Source: Saussurea involucrata (taxonomy: Eukaryota > Streptophyta > Magnoliopsida > Asterales > Asteraceae). From it: DNA of 64,000 nt. This document shows positions 1-11,639 of this stretch, piece after piece. The stretch is taken from positions 40,214,001 through 40,278,000 of the forward strand of contig CM066314.1 in the NCBI GenBank assembly GCA_033807775.1, read 5' to 3'. Below the pieces are notes generated by a model. The model was not told the DNA's origin. It did not search any database and saw nothing but the letters and a program-made list of their open reading frames with translations. Each line of letters opens with the position of its first letter. The first letter of the stretch is position 1. Position numbers and translations under genes: made by a program.

Positions 1-868
1 GCTACAACCGAACAACTATGTATGGATGTCAGGATCGAATCTTAACAAGACTACAAACACTTAGAATTCAGAATTAAAGAATCTGCGGAAAAGAACTTTA
101 ATTCTCACAATCAAGACCAATGTAACAGAAAATTCACAATGTTGTGTATTCACTAAATCAACTCACAAGATTACAACCAAACCTCAATCTTGTTGAACAG
201 GCTCAACAAGATGACTTCTACTTCTCTAGAAATAGGGTTCTTCAACCTTGAGGTTAATTCTCTCTTGAATCAATATCTTCACTCAGAATATCTTTTGCAG
301 AATGTATAAATTGAAACTCTCACGTCTCATCTAATAGCTATCTATTGAAGTCTATTTATACACAAATAATTACAAGATAACTACCAAAAGTAAATTGATC
401 TTCTGAATCTTCGTTAAACATATCTTGATCAATTCCTTCTTTGTCTCCAAAAGTATTGCATACCAATCTTATCAAGTCAGCAGTATTAACCTTCATTCTT
501 CATGAGCAGTACTAACAATCTTCAGCAGTATTAACCGATTTCATCTCCAGCAGTATTAACATCACTCCAGCAGTATTAATCATGAGCAGTACTAACAGAT
601 ATCCAATTATGCACCAGCAGTACTAACCTTGACTTGCAGTAGTAACTTTGTCTAGCAGTAGTAACCTTGTCTAGCAGTAGTAACCTTGACTTGCAGTAGT
701 AACTTTGTCTAGCAGTAGTAACCTTGTCTAGCAGTAGTAACCTTGACTTGCAGTAGTAACTGTGTCTAGCAGTAGTAACTTCACATAAGCAGTATTAATG
801 AAGAACTGGCAGTAGTAAAATTGTCTTGGCAGTACTAACCATACTTGGCATATCTTCAGTTCCCAACA
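1..868 (-). mobile_element. LTR of a Ty1-copia-like element, minus strand, cut by window edge
   Basis: Read on the minus strand, the LTR begins TGTTGGGAACTGAAG at 868 and runs off the left edge. A plant-type TATA box (TATAAATAG) lies at 360-352 on the minus strand, and the R/U5-like sequence is to its left. The U3 holds a minisatellite (479-845). The DNA to the right of 868 is not a polypurine tract. The copy is therefore either a 5' LTR whose body lies left of the window, or a solo LTR. The insertion interrupts the older element whose ORF begins near 955. Confidence 0.7.
479..845. repeat. Minisatellite with GCAGTANTAAY core in LTR U3
   Basis: About 18 copies of an 11-bp core GCAGTA(G/C/T)TAAC are separated by short variable spacers. 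Between 629 and about 776 the array becomes regular, with a 57-bp higher-order unit (three 19-bp steps) starting at 629, 686 and 743. It lies upstream of the minus-strand TATA box, the enhancer position of the LTR. Confidence 0.9.
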
Positions 869-954
869 ATGGATGAGCGAATAAGCCATATAGGCTATAC
901 AGATCATTAAGCCACAACTGAACATCCCCTTACTCCTTAGGCGATGAGGGTGAC

Positions 955-3332
955 TTGGGCTTCTCCCCGGCCCAAGGTGCTGATTTTTCACTTCACGACC
1001 TTTCACCTGACCAATCTTTGGTCGATGTTTCTGCACAACCCCATGAAGGGTCGGCTGCTCAAGGGGCCGGTCTGGAGGGTATTACTTCATTTTTGGACTA
1101 TTTGTTTCAGGACACACATTCAAAGTCCACTACCCTTCCATCGATTGTTGAAGAACGGGATCCCTCCCCGATTGTACATAAAGAGGCCACTGAAGATGTC
1201 ACTATAATCTCCTCCGGCTGCCCCAATCAACGCCCCCTGAGCTCGCCCCGCCGAACACCACATCAGTCCCTCCACCGATCATAGGTGCAATCACCCCACC
1301 GATCACCAAGCAACTCCCCACCGATAACCCCACGCCGATCTCCATCTCAAATAATTCCTCCTCCACCTCAGACAATTCCCCCACGAATTCCCACACCACC
1401 ATCTTCTCCTAAAGACCAACCTCACCACTCCCCTACCTCCTCCCCGCAATCCTCATCTTCTACAAGTGCACCCTCACCAAGACCACCTCCTCATACCTCA
1501 CTGATACGCTCTTCAGATCCCATGCTTAGTCCTCTCGCCCCCTCCCTAAATCAAGAATCCCGCTATCTACCCCATCACCCACCCACCCCTCCTCGCCCAC
1601 GTTTTTAGTTACCTACTCAAACTGATGCTACTGCTCCATCCTCCACCACTCCTTTTCTAGAAGATCTCCTGGAAAACATTCATGATGCACATCGGTAGCA
1701 GCGGATGTTTGGGGGTCAGTTCGAGACCTTCAAACATGCCCTTATCCATTTTATCTCCCAGACTACTCAACGAGTCTGCACCCTTGAAGATCAGGATTCT
1801 CGGGAATATTTCGACGCTCACATTCTGGGTCTTGCGCAACCTCTAGCCGATTCTGTCCAGTCGGTGGGAAGTCTGATTCACGCTTTGCTAGACTCCAACA
1901 CTAATCTGACTCTTTTTGTTGTGGCTCTCAAAGCGGCCTTTGATGCTCGGGATGCGGAGGTCTACCGTTTGCAATCACATGTTCAGGGTCAACAGGACAT
2001 CAACTCCTAAATTTTGGGGTCACTTCAGTCTCTTCACCAGAAAGTGGATGCCCTTCCCCAGGCTCAAGACTGGATATTCAGCTGCCTATGTCGTTAATGC
2101 AGATGATCAGGATGTCCTCTTGCAAATGGCTTGCCGATTGGACCGCCTGTCCGAGTTTCTAAATATCTCATCTCCATCGGCCGCTGAGGAGGAGAAACGG
2201 TCAAAAAGGGCTCCTCAACAACCCTATGTCAAACCGGTATCCAGCGGCCAACCTCGGCGGACACAGAGGAGGTAACCGGTGGTCAAGTTGAGGGGGAGCA
2301 CTCAACACCGGCCGATGAGGAGAGGGTCATTAAATACAAAGGCAAGGAAAAGTTATATGCTGAAGAAGAGTCTAGAGAGGCCAAGAAAGCAAAGGAAGCT
2401 GCAAAATATGGGTCTAGATCTTCAAAGGCAGATAAATTAAAACTTCAGCCTCCTCTGAAGGTAATCCCCGAACTTGGTCTATCACAGGAAGAAATTGAGA
2501 AGGCTACCAATCTTCAAAGGCGTCTTGATGCTGATAAGGAGCTCTTCTTAAAAGTTGATGACGAAGAAGCTCCCAACGCCACCGATCCTATTCAAGCTCA
2601 TCTTTCAGAACTCAGTAATCTGGAAGGATCGGTGAGAGAGGCGGTGGAGAAAAAACAATGGGAAATCAGGTGTTACAAGAAGGCCTTGATTGAAAGGTTC
2701 TACCACTCCAAGGTTGTCGGCGTAAAGGTCGGCACCTCCAAAGCCTCAAAATCTGACATTCGGCTAATGGTAAACCGTGAAGATGGAACAATGCGCAACA
2801 TCAGATTTTACAAACTTGATCAGTACGGAATAACCGAGTGGTTCGAGATTGCTGAACTCCTGAAGAACTCCAAAAATGTTCATACGGGTGAAGCACTCAA
2901 GTACATAGAGGGGCTTCTTGACAAAATGAGGAAATACAAGCGTGATCATCATATCAATCTTACTCCTGAAGAAGAGGTCCGTCTTCAAAAACTCGAGGAC
3001 TCTCACCTTATCGTTTCTGCCTCCTTTAAGTCTAAATCAGCGAAAGAACGTTGTTCAAGGACCTAGCTGCTCAAGGAAATCCAAATGTCAAAAATCTGAA
3101 CCTAACAATTTCAATTATCATGATCCTTCCTTCTACCGTAGTGATCTCTCGGCCTACTTGGGGCATCTACTTTCACAATGACATAGGCATTGTCAACTTC
3201 TTCAGAGCCGAACAAATTCCCATCGTCAACTCTCTCTTCCTTGAAGGCATCCTCTCAATCATCCCCAACATTCCCGAAGCAGCCTCCCTTTATCAAGATA
3301 TCTTTACCGAACTCAAGAAAAGGGGAAGATAG
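955..3332 (+). pseudogene. Decayed ORF downstream of pol in a SIRE-like copia element
   Basis: One frame runs from 955 to about 2097 with in-frame stops at 1282 (TAG), 1606 (TAG), 1696 (TAG), 2008 (TAA) and 2095 (TAA). Coding then continues in frame 2 to 2275, returns to frame 1 over 2281-3066, and ends in frame 3 at 3051-3332. The product has a Pro/Ser-rich N-terminal part (about 1285-1608), a charged Lys/Glu middle with coiled-coil character, and a folded-looking segment with the motif RFYKLDQYGITEWFEIAELL (about 2800-2860). It sits directly before a polypurine tract and 3' LTR, the position of the extra (sometimes called env-like) ORF in SIRE/Maximus copia elements. Its function is unknown. 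At least two frameshifts and five stops make it dead. Assignment to that ORF class rests on position and general resemblance. Confidence 0.6.
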
Positions 3333-3601
3333 TTTATGTTGCTTTATTTAAATTTAAATTTTGGTACTTGTAATTTCTTTTGGCACTATAAGTATTTAAT
3401 ACAAGTACTCTTTTGGTAGTTTATTTTGTAAAGTTATACTTTATTTCTTTATTCTTTTGTAAATGTCGGATATACTTAACAAATCCCAAAAAGAACAAAA
3501 AGAATGGCCTATGTGAAAAAGAACCCAAAAGAGTAAATCAGGGTCAAAATGAATTATTCAGTTACCTTACTCCTTTATGTTTTAAGTATGGATATCATCC
3601 T

Positions 3602-3616
3602 CAAATAGGGGGAGAT
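3602..3616 (+). other. Polypurine tract
   Basis: The purine run CAAATAGGGGGAGAT abuts the LTR start TGTTGGG. This is the plus-strand primer position of an LTR retrotransposon. Confidence 0.85.
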
Positions 3617-4903
3617 TGTTGGGTCACCAAAGATTTAAAGATGACCTCCCGAGCTCCTAATTTATCATACTTCATACTTAGAATATCTGAGGTTCTTCGT
3701 AATAGCTTAGTAATGCTTTTATTGTTCGGTGAAGTCGAAGATATCAAGAAGAAGTGAATCTGCCAATGCGGATTGAAGATGAACTTCTCAACATACAACT
3801 AAGCTATCTCTGCCGGTTGTCCTCCTCGGCAAAATCGGCAGGAACCCTCGCCGACCCTTTGCCAAATCGGTGGATGCTCAAAAACGGTACATAATCTCCC
3901 ATCGTTTTCACTTTGGACAAATCAGTGGGACCCTTGAATCAGAGGATCTGTACTTGTCTATTGTCAAAAGCAAGGTTCTAAATGGCGTGAGGCGTGGCTT
4001 GGCGGCGAGGCCAAGTCTCAAGCCTTAGAAGTCACGACGAAACCATGGCGTTTTCAAGGCGTGATTTATGGCGTCAAATTTCTAATTCATATATAATATT
4101 ATATATAGAAACATATGTTTTGATGTGTTACTCAATAAGTCAATAATAATAAGCAAGTTAAATTTGGTTATATATATTAAAAACTTGCAAATAAGACATT
4201 GAAACATAAAGAAAAACCAAATATCACATTACGAAAACTGCGCATTAGGCCATGGTGTGCCACGGGCATAACGTGGCGTGAGACACAAGCCTTGGTGCCA
4301 TGGCGCGCTATTGCGGCTGTGTGGCGAGTTTTTTTAGAACAATGGTCAAAAGGATCATTTTAGAATCTTGCATTGATGGGAACATTCTCTGAAGTATAGA
4401 AAAAGGTTGTTTGGTTTTTACATCCTTCTCAGGAAAGGTCTATACCAAAGCCTGCAGGTTAACTCTGTCTATCAACAAGATAAAAAGAAACTTTGTCTTG
4501 TTTAAGGGCAACCTACATTTCAATCCCTGCTTGACAAGTGTCCCAAAAATTTAATGCACATGGGAGTATTTAAAGAAGAAGACCCTCTACATGCAAGGTT
4601 ACGAGTTTTGAAGATTTCTCTAAGTGAAAAGACATAAAATTGGCAGATATCTTTTCTCTCTCTAAAAGAGCTTCTTTACTTTGTCTTAGTGTTCATGTTG
4701 TAAGAAGTTCAGTTGTATACTTTGTGCAATATTGTTAGGATAGATTTTAATATGTTCTTTTCCGCAACAATCTAAAGTTTTCTGTGTTTAATTCTTGATT
4801 TTACATCAATAAAGAATTAAACTAAGTGAATTTTTTTAGTATTGTATTCAACCCCCCTCTCCAATATTTGGTTTTGTATGCTAGTTCTTAGTTGGGACCA
4901 ACA
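3617..4903 (+). mobile_element. 3' LTR of the SIRE-like element
   Basis: It starts TGTTGGGTCACC after the polypurine tract and ends GGGACCAACA, giving TG...CA termini. It is 1287 bp with a hAT MITE inside (3971-4344), so about 905 bp originally. The end resembles that of the minus-strand solo LTR at 51955-52925, which also has a GGGACCAA end preceded by a CCCC-rich stretch. The partner 5' LTR is not in the window, so the target duplication cannot be tested. Confidence 0.8.
3971..4344. mobile_element. Non-autonomous hAT MITE inserted in the LTR
   Basis: Terminal inverted repeats are CAAGGTTCTAAA on the left and CATTGTTCTAAA on the right (reverse complement). An exact 8-bp target duplication GTCAAAAG lies at 3963-3970 and 4345-4352. 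The ends are rich in GGCGTGG-type words and there is no coding capacity. An 8-bp duplication with CAAGG-type ends is diagnostic of the hAT superfamily. Confidence 0.85.
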
Positions 4904-5056
4904 ATTAGCCTTATTGACATCAATCACAATGGAAAGGAAATGACGTCCAACCCAGGACCGAAAACATAAAGTCACCAAGCAACTGTTGATAAAAAATTTA
5001 AAAACAAACACATAGCTCCATTCCAACAATCATAATATCAATTGATGTAAACCAAC

Positions 5057-5520
5057 CTTTTTGCCCAACCTAACGGATACAACATCTGATGCAACCAAAC
5101 TTGCATTCTTTGAAAAACCCCTAACCCCATTTTGACAGCAACAGATTTCCAACCTGTCGACTAGACCTGCAACCACAAAATTCATATAACCAGCATTTGT
5201 TGAAGACCAAATCTCAAACAAACAATCAATAAATGAAGAAAAGGAACACCATACCATATAGTTCTACTATAGATACTAAACCAACACTGGGTAAAATAAA
5301 AGATCTATTCACATGATTATAATACTTGAAACACCAACAAAAATAGAATTTTTTTTTGAGAAAATAACGATAAGGAGGAGAAGTGCATTTACAACATAAA
5401 AATAGAAAATTCTTACCTGAAGCGAGAGAAAGACAAGATCAGCGACGGGAAGAGGAGAATGATACGATGGAGATAGCGATGAAGGGTATAAGTAGGGTTT
5501 AGATTTTGAATTTTGAATTG
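5057..5520 (-). pseudogene. Two-exon 5' gene fragment
   Basis: On the minus strand, a pyrimidine-rich leader (about 5520-5417) ends CTTCAG and is followed by a GTAAGA donor. An intron follows, ending TGTGGTTGCAG, and a second exon runs from 5166 to 5057. The ATG at 5130 opens a short reading frame beginning MGLGVFQRMQVWLHQMLYPL. A GTTGG donor-like site follows. No further exons are found before the LTR end at 4903, so this looks like the promoter-proximal end of a gene that was captured or truncated. I do not recognise the protein. Confidence 0.35.
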
Positions 5521-5976
5521 AATTTGGGAACCTAAATGTTAAAAGTAAAACTCTTTCTGAAAAGTAAACCTGATTCTGAAAAGTGATACCTGCAAAACTG
5601 CTCTGAAATGTAAACTTGATTCAGAAAAGTGATTCAAGCATTTTTCACTTGTACATGATGCATAATAACTTGTAATTAAGAAAATTTTAAGTTTTATGCT
5701 TTAAGTGGTTGTAGTCTATGCTTAAACACTTGTCTTAAGCATTTTTTCTAAATGTATATTAAAGTAGTATAGATATAGACAAAGCATTTGAAATCTATTT
5801 TAATATATTCTTTTTATCCTTTTCTCGTGATTTTTTGTAGTTTCTCTCCCGAAATATGTTGTGTGTATATATAATAGAAGATATTTGGGTTTTTGGTAAG
5901 AACCGACTAAAAATCCAAATCCTACCCTTACCACCAAAAAACTAGAATGAAACCTCAAACCCAAAAGATGCCTTTG
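5521..5976. other. AT-rich spacer, no gene seen
   Basis: Low-complexity AT-rich DNA. Two near copies of a CTGATTCTGAAAAGTGAT-like phrase lie around 5570-5635. No ORF, RNA gene or complete element was recognised. Confidence 0.6.
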
Positions 5977-6062
5977 TGTAACATCCAGATTTTTGTCCCA
6001 GTTGAAGAAAGTGTTGAACCGAGTGAACAGATTAAGCAAAAAAATATGGAGTATGAATATAC

Positions 6063-6590
6063 TGTCATGTGGTTGTGACATCTTTCATAATAACACTAAT
6101 GATACTGAGAGTATGCTTGTCCTAACTATAGTGCCATGCGGTTGTGACATCTATCACAATAGCACCATTGCTGCTGAGAGTATGGTCGTCCCGACTATAT
6201 TGCCATGCGATTGTGACATCTGTCACAATAGCACCGATAATACCAACAATGTGGTCATCCCGAATATAGTACATGCCATGCAGTTGTGACATCTTTCACG
6301 ATAGCACCAGTGATACTGAGTGTTTGGTCATCCCGACGATTGTGACGATGGCATGATAGCAGACACAATAACATCATATATACCAAGAATTGGTGAGTCT
6401 AGGCGATTGTGCCATGTGATTGTGACAATGACACGATAGCGGACACAATAGCAACATCTGACGCAATTGTGCCATGCGATTGTGACACTATCAAAATCTA
6501 TGGGCACAATAACATGAGATATATCGATAGCTGGTGCATCCGTGTGATTGTGATACAGTCACAATCACACGGAACGATAGCCATCGGGTT
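6063..6590 (+). repeat. Degenerate 60-80 bp tandem repeats with GTGACA/TGTCAC palindromes
   Basis: About seven diverged units each begin near TGCCATGCGATTGTGACA and often carry TGTCACAATAGCA shortly after, so each can pair with itself. They lie in the U3 of LTR A1, directly upstream of a TATA box. Confidence 0.8.
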
Positions 6591-6596
6591 GTGAAG

Positions 6597-6604
6597 TATA
6601 AAAA
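6597..6604 (+). promoter_or_regulatory. TATA box of LTR A1
   Basis: TATAAAAA follows directly after the palindromic array, and CT-rich leader sequence (CTCTACCTTCTTCACTC) begins about 35 bp downstream. This is the expected Pol II start region of the LTR. Confidence 0.55.
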
Positions 6605-7868
6605 GTGGTCTTGGAGCTAGTATTTGTCATTTTTCTCTACCTTCTTCACTCATTCGATTTTTGGAGGATTTCTAGAGTAAATGGATACTTATCATGGAGA
6701 TTGAAGATCTATAGTGGATAGTTTCAAAGATTATTGAAGAGGTAAGTTATTATGTATTTTGGGGTCTATTGTTGGTATCTTTAAGAGATTGAATCGTAGG
6801 TTAACTTTTGGTATCTTTTGGATTAGACGATGATCTTAAGATGATTTCTTGGAGAGTTTTGCCCATGGATCTCAAATCTTCACCAATAGAAGATAGAAGT
6901 TGGAGTGATTGGAAACTAGGTTTAACTTTACCTAACAATGTGAGTTCAAGTTGTTTTGTAAAAACTTTGTACATGCCAAAAATGTTCATTTTTTAGTCTT
7001 AAGATGTTTTCTTGATATTTATCAAATGTTGATAGTTATTTGATGAAATTGCGTCTTTTACACATTTGGATTTATAAAACTTTAATAAATGTATACATTC
7101 GGGGTTACTGGACATTAGGATAAATAAATCATAAAGTGTGTGGGTTTTGATGTTTTATTTCAAATATGGACATTATTTGATGTTAATGCAATTTAGTATA
7201 TTGATTTTATAAATCATTCGAAAAATATACATGATCACGATTATTGTTTTTTAGGTCATGAGATTTATTAAACTTTGTAAATGCATTTTGGAGTTAATGA
7301 TGACTCGTTTTGGATTAGTCAAACAGGTTGAAGAGCTTATTGGCTTGGATTTGAGAAAAATACTCTTTTTGGAATTTTACTCGACCTTTGAGTTAGGATT
7401 GATGATTTTGAAACCTTTTGGTATATAAGTTACTTAAGCGCTAGATATTGTAACTTATTGGTTTATGTTGACTCGTATTGTATAGTCAAGTAAGTTGCCG
7501 AGTTTATTGGTTGATTTTAACTCAAATGGGTTTTGGGGACAATTGTCTGGTTTAAATTGCTCTATGTTGAGCTTTGGAACTGATATGCTTTATGGCATAT
7601 TTATTCGGAAATTACATGTTTTGAGTGTGTTGGTCATTTAATTTGGATTCATGTACTTTAGACTGTAATGCAATGGGTACATAGGTATTGAAATCTGTTT
7701 GAATGAGATAAACATTCCCGTATTGTAGCAAAAATAGGCATTGGGTCTTCATAGGCATTATGGTGTGGGCTCTTTGGGTTGGACATTGACCATTGACCAA
7801 CATAATGTGATTTCTTGTGAACAAGCTTAACTAGGATCTTTGGAGATCTCAAACTATAGATCGTGAAT

Positions 7869-8638
7869 CAGTGGCGGAGCTACCTTATAGCGAGAGGGGG
7901 CAAGTGCTCCCCCTATATCTTTCAGTTTTTCATATATAGTGGTTTCAACTTTCAAAGATATAGTGGTTTATTGAATTAAAAAGACAGTTTGCAAAGTGAA
8001 GTGGTGGGCACTTGGTAATCCAATTCATAATCATGAGCTAGTAAAAAAGTGAAATGTACACTTTTATCCTTGTACCTTTGGTTAGTTTTTAGAAGTAACC
8101 CTCAATTTTTTTAAATCATTACGATGTAATCCATATCCTATATTTAAATGCTTACTTCACTTAGTTCGATTTTATTCTCTTTGTTTCATGTTAGTGTCAC
8201 AAATGAATACTACTAGATTAACATTGTTCTTTATGGATTTAAAGAACAAAAAAAACCATATAATCTTTATGACATAAATCGAAAGATTTAAAGTGTTGAT
8301 TCTATTATGTTCTTAAGTTGTTCAGTGACTTCAGTATATAATTTTAACTGATTCGAGTTTAGGGATGTCTATTTACATAATGTTATTTGTTAAATGATGA
8401 ATTTAACTATTGTATATTAACTAGTTTAACAATTAACATCCATGAAAAAAATATCCAATAAAGGAAAACAATCGATGATTAGTCTTCTATGCTAGATAAA
8501 AATAATTACGATAATGCAAGTTCGATACAAGTATTTTATCTGGGTTACCTTAATTTGCCCTTTTAAAAACATTAATGTTTAGATTTCATTTACTTAAGTT
8601 TGATGCTCCTCCTGATTCCCAATCCGGCTCCGCCCCTG
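7869..8638. mobile_element. hAT-type non-autonomous element
   Basis: Inverted ends are CAGTGGCGGAGCTACC and CAGGGGCGGAGCCGG (reverse complement of the right end). The exact 8-bp target duplication TCGTGAAT is at 7861-7868 and 8639-8646. The interior is AT-rich without a transposase. It is inserted in LTR A1. Confidence 0.9.
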
Positions 8639-9328
8639 TCGTGAATGGTTGAACTTTAGGAGTAATATAGCTACATATCGTGGGTGGTTGAACTTAATGA
8701 CTCATTAAGCTATAAACCGTGGGTGGGTTGAACTTAATGACCATTGATCTGTATTGTAGCTCATATAACATAGATGTAGCTTACTTTTTTGTTTCGTCAC
8801 ATTTAATTGAATCAGTCACCCTCGTCACAGAAAAGTGTGTTTTGGATATGATATTTTATCCATATTTTTGGTGTTGTTTTGGGTACATAATGTATCCATT
8901 TTGATGTTTTGGATGTCGTATATTACTTACATTTTGTTGCTTTGGATACCGAGTTTTATTCATGTTTCTGACATTTGAATATAAAGCCTTAATTATATTC
9001 TGTGTGAGTATTGAGTTTTGGTTTCATGTTAGATGGGTGTTTTCATTAATGAGTTTTCATCACGAAAATAGTAGTTTGAGAAACAAGTTTCTTTTATATT
9101 TAATACATTTCATTCTGGAAATTGTTATTTAAATATCATTCTTTCAGTTTTATCGTTTTTATTTTATGAAAATTGTTTGAATTTACTAGGCGTTAAGCCT
9201 AACTCTTTTCAATTGTTGGCATGTGCATCAGGTTCTCGTTGGAGAATGGTACTAGCGACACTGAGATGCGATGAGTTCAAGTTAGAGGCACACTAATGAT
9301 TTAGTTATTTGAGGACGTCTTTCATACT

Positions 9329-10278
9329 AGGGGTGAGCAAAACCCGACCGGTCCGAATAACCCGACCGACCCGACCCGAAATTATAACAAAAAACCCGTC
9401 ACCCGATTTCCCCGAACCCGAATGCCCCGAACCGAAACTTTAATCGGGTAAAATAGGATCGGGTTGGGTTTGGGTTTTCCCACCCGATCCGACCCGATTA
9501 TCCGAACTTTTTAAAAAAATTAATTTTTTTACTAAATTTAAAATAAATATATAACTTTCTTGTTGGAATTTTTTAGTAAAAATATGGTTTTTACTAAACT
9601 TTGGACACATTTAAATATATATATATATATATATATATGTGTGTTATATATAATTAACTCTTAGTGGGTTTATGTTCTTCGATATGAGAGCTTCGAAACG
9701 ATATATAATGCGTCCAAAACGGAGTATGTGTGAATGAGATATCGATACTCAAAGTTGAGTAATTGGATGAAATTAGCAAAAACCAAGTTGGATGTGGGAA
9801 GGTGTCCCACATAGGAAGAGAGAGTAAACTTTCTTTGGTTTATAACCAAAGAAGTGTGAGGAGTTGACAAGCTCCTTGATTGGTTTTACTCTAGCTCCTA
9901 CTCGCGCGCAGGGGGGTGCCGATTGACGATTTCGTAAGCTAAAATCGTCAAACTTGTGTGTGAGCGCGACCTGCGGACACCAATGCAGCTCCAAAATCTT
10001 GTGCTCACGCAGCTCGGTTTTGCTAAAATTCTTTTGACTCAAATTTTTTTTTGGCTGTATTCAATAATCCAGACCCAAAAAACACAAAAACCATTCAGGC
10101 CCAATCCCAAAAAACCACAAAAACCATTCAGGCCCAACCCGAATCCCCGCACCTGAATGCCCGATATCCGGTATCCGATTTACTTATCGGACGGTTGTCG
10201 GGTGGCCACACCCCACCCCGAAATCCGATCGGGTTCGGTGTTTTCGGCCCCGACCCGACCGTTTGCACGCCCCTATAA
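9329..10278. mobile_element. hAT-like AGGGGTGAGCA element
   Basis: The left end AGGGGTGAGCAAAACCCGA and right end TCGGGTCGG...TGCACGCCCCT are imperfect inverted repeats. The 8-bp direct repeat TTCATACT flanks them (9321-9328, 10279-10286). Subterminal regions are dense in ACCCGA/TCGGGT words on both sides. The middle (about 9540-10060) is different sequence with a (TA)n run and GTCCCACAT, and may be a further insertion. No transposase is visible. Confidence 0.7.
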
Positions 10279-10754
10279 TTCATACTTAGGAGATTGCAAC
10301 TATTATGGGGTTTTACTAACACCCTTCTCTAACCTAGACTTTGAGTGAGATTACCTGATGAATGATATGAATAACAGGAATTTGAAACGTTTGGTTTTGA
10401 AAAGCTAACGATTATTGGTTTGATGTTGATTGAGAATATGTTGATTTGAGTTGAAAAGTAATTGTTTTATTTGTGGCCTAAATTGGCAAAGTTTGGTCTC
10501 GAGTGATACCCATTAAAGCCGAATTGTCGACGCGGATCGATAAGTATACCTCTAAATGACAGAAACTCGGAAAGTATTGTACCTTTTTGTTTATAGCTTG
10601 TTTTCTTTTTGGGCTATAAATAGCATGAGGATGACATTGTTACTTCTTTGGGACGAGAAGCTAAGGACACATTGGTCTTCTACCTTCCTTCGACATTGTT
10701 CTGTTAGGCTTTTGTCCATAACAATATTTAATGAAATTGATTTTAAAAAAATTA

Positions 10755-11200
10755 GAGTAAATTACACTTTTGGTTCACGTAGTTGCAACTCAATATCAAG
10801 TCTCGTCTTTATTTTTAAATAATTTAATTTTTGTTCATAGAACTTCCGTTAAAAAAATCCATTAACTCTAGGGTCATTTAGGTCTCTTTAGCATTTCTTT
10901 AATTCTCTACTAAAAAATAAATAAATATATTGTTATTACTATATTACTACTACTACTAGATTATATTACACTTTTGGTCCATATGGTTGCCACCCACCAG
11001 CAACTTTCGTCCCTCTTTTGAACTAAGTACAATTTTGGTCACCATGGTTAGCATTTTGCTTCATTTTTGGTCCCTCTAACTAACTGTAGTTAAAAGAGTC
11101 CGTTTAACTCATGAGCATTTTTGCCATTTTATAGATTTTTTTAATTTTCAATTAAAAAGTATAAAAATATTATATTATATTTAAGATTAAGATTTAATAT
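10755..11200 (+). mobile_element. Left arms of Mutator-like elements
   Basis: GAGTAAATTACACTTTTGGT at 10755 matches the terminus of the MULE at 33434. A second arm-like stretch follows from about 10964 (TTACACTTTTGGTCCATATGG), with further phrases such as TTTTTGGTCCCTCTAACTAA. No matching right arm was found, so the element(s) are truncated. The DNA to about 11640 (CCACCAC-rich) has no convincing ORF. Confidence 0.55.
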
Positions 11201-11639
11201 TTATATAATACATAACCCTTATCCTAAAATATTATCGATCAAGAAGCCAATCACAACCACTGTCTTCACCATTTCAACGACAAGATCCCCATCACCCAAC
11301 CTCACCCCCACCGTATTATCCACTACCACCACTAGTGGTGACCTACAATCAAAACCCTGTTTCCTTTCCTTCGATCTAAACCCCCCACACATAGAGAGAA
11401 CTTGTAGCAACACACCTACAACACCCCTTCGACAACATCATCCCCACCACCCACCCTTCAACCTTACCCTCTGCTCCCTTTTCTTCTTAGCAGAACCCAA
11501 TAAGCCTTAATGCCATATTTGAGGGAAACATACCATACATGAATCGTCATTCCAACAATCTCCATTTTGATGAACTCCATCATCCGACAATCTCCTTTCC
11601 CTTCACCCCCTACCGATGCTTAACAATAAGACAGACTTA

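Larger units (their letters stand above)
5977..10645 (+). mobile_element. Very long solo LTR, family A, copy 1
   Basis: It starts TGTAACATCC at 5977 and ends TTGTTACTT at about 10645, flanked by the 5-bp direct repeat CTTTG (5972-5976, 10646-10650). Two hAT-type insertions (7869-8638, 9329-10278) with their duplications account for 1736 bp, leaving about 2.93 kb. That is close to the other A copies (about 2.95 and 2.78 kb). Landmarks shared with those copies, in the same order, are a tandem palindromic block near the start, GTGAGTTCAAG followed by TTTGTACATGCCAAAAATG (about 6936-6985), and GGCATGTGCATCAGGTTC (about 9219). No internal retroelement region is present. The degraded right terminus is the weakest point. 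Confidence 0.6.
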
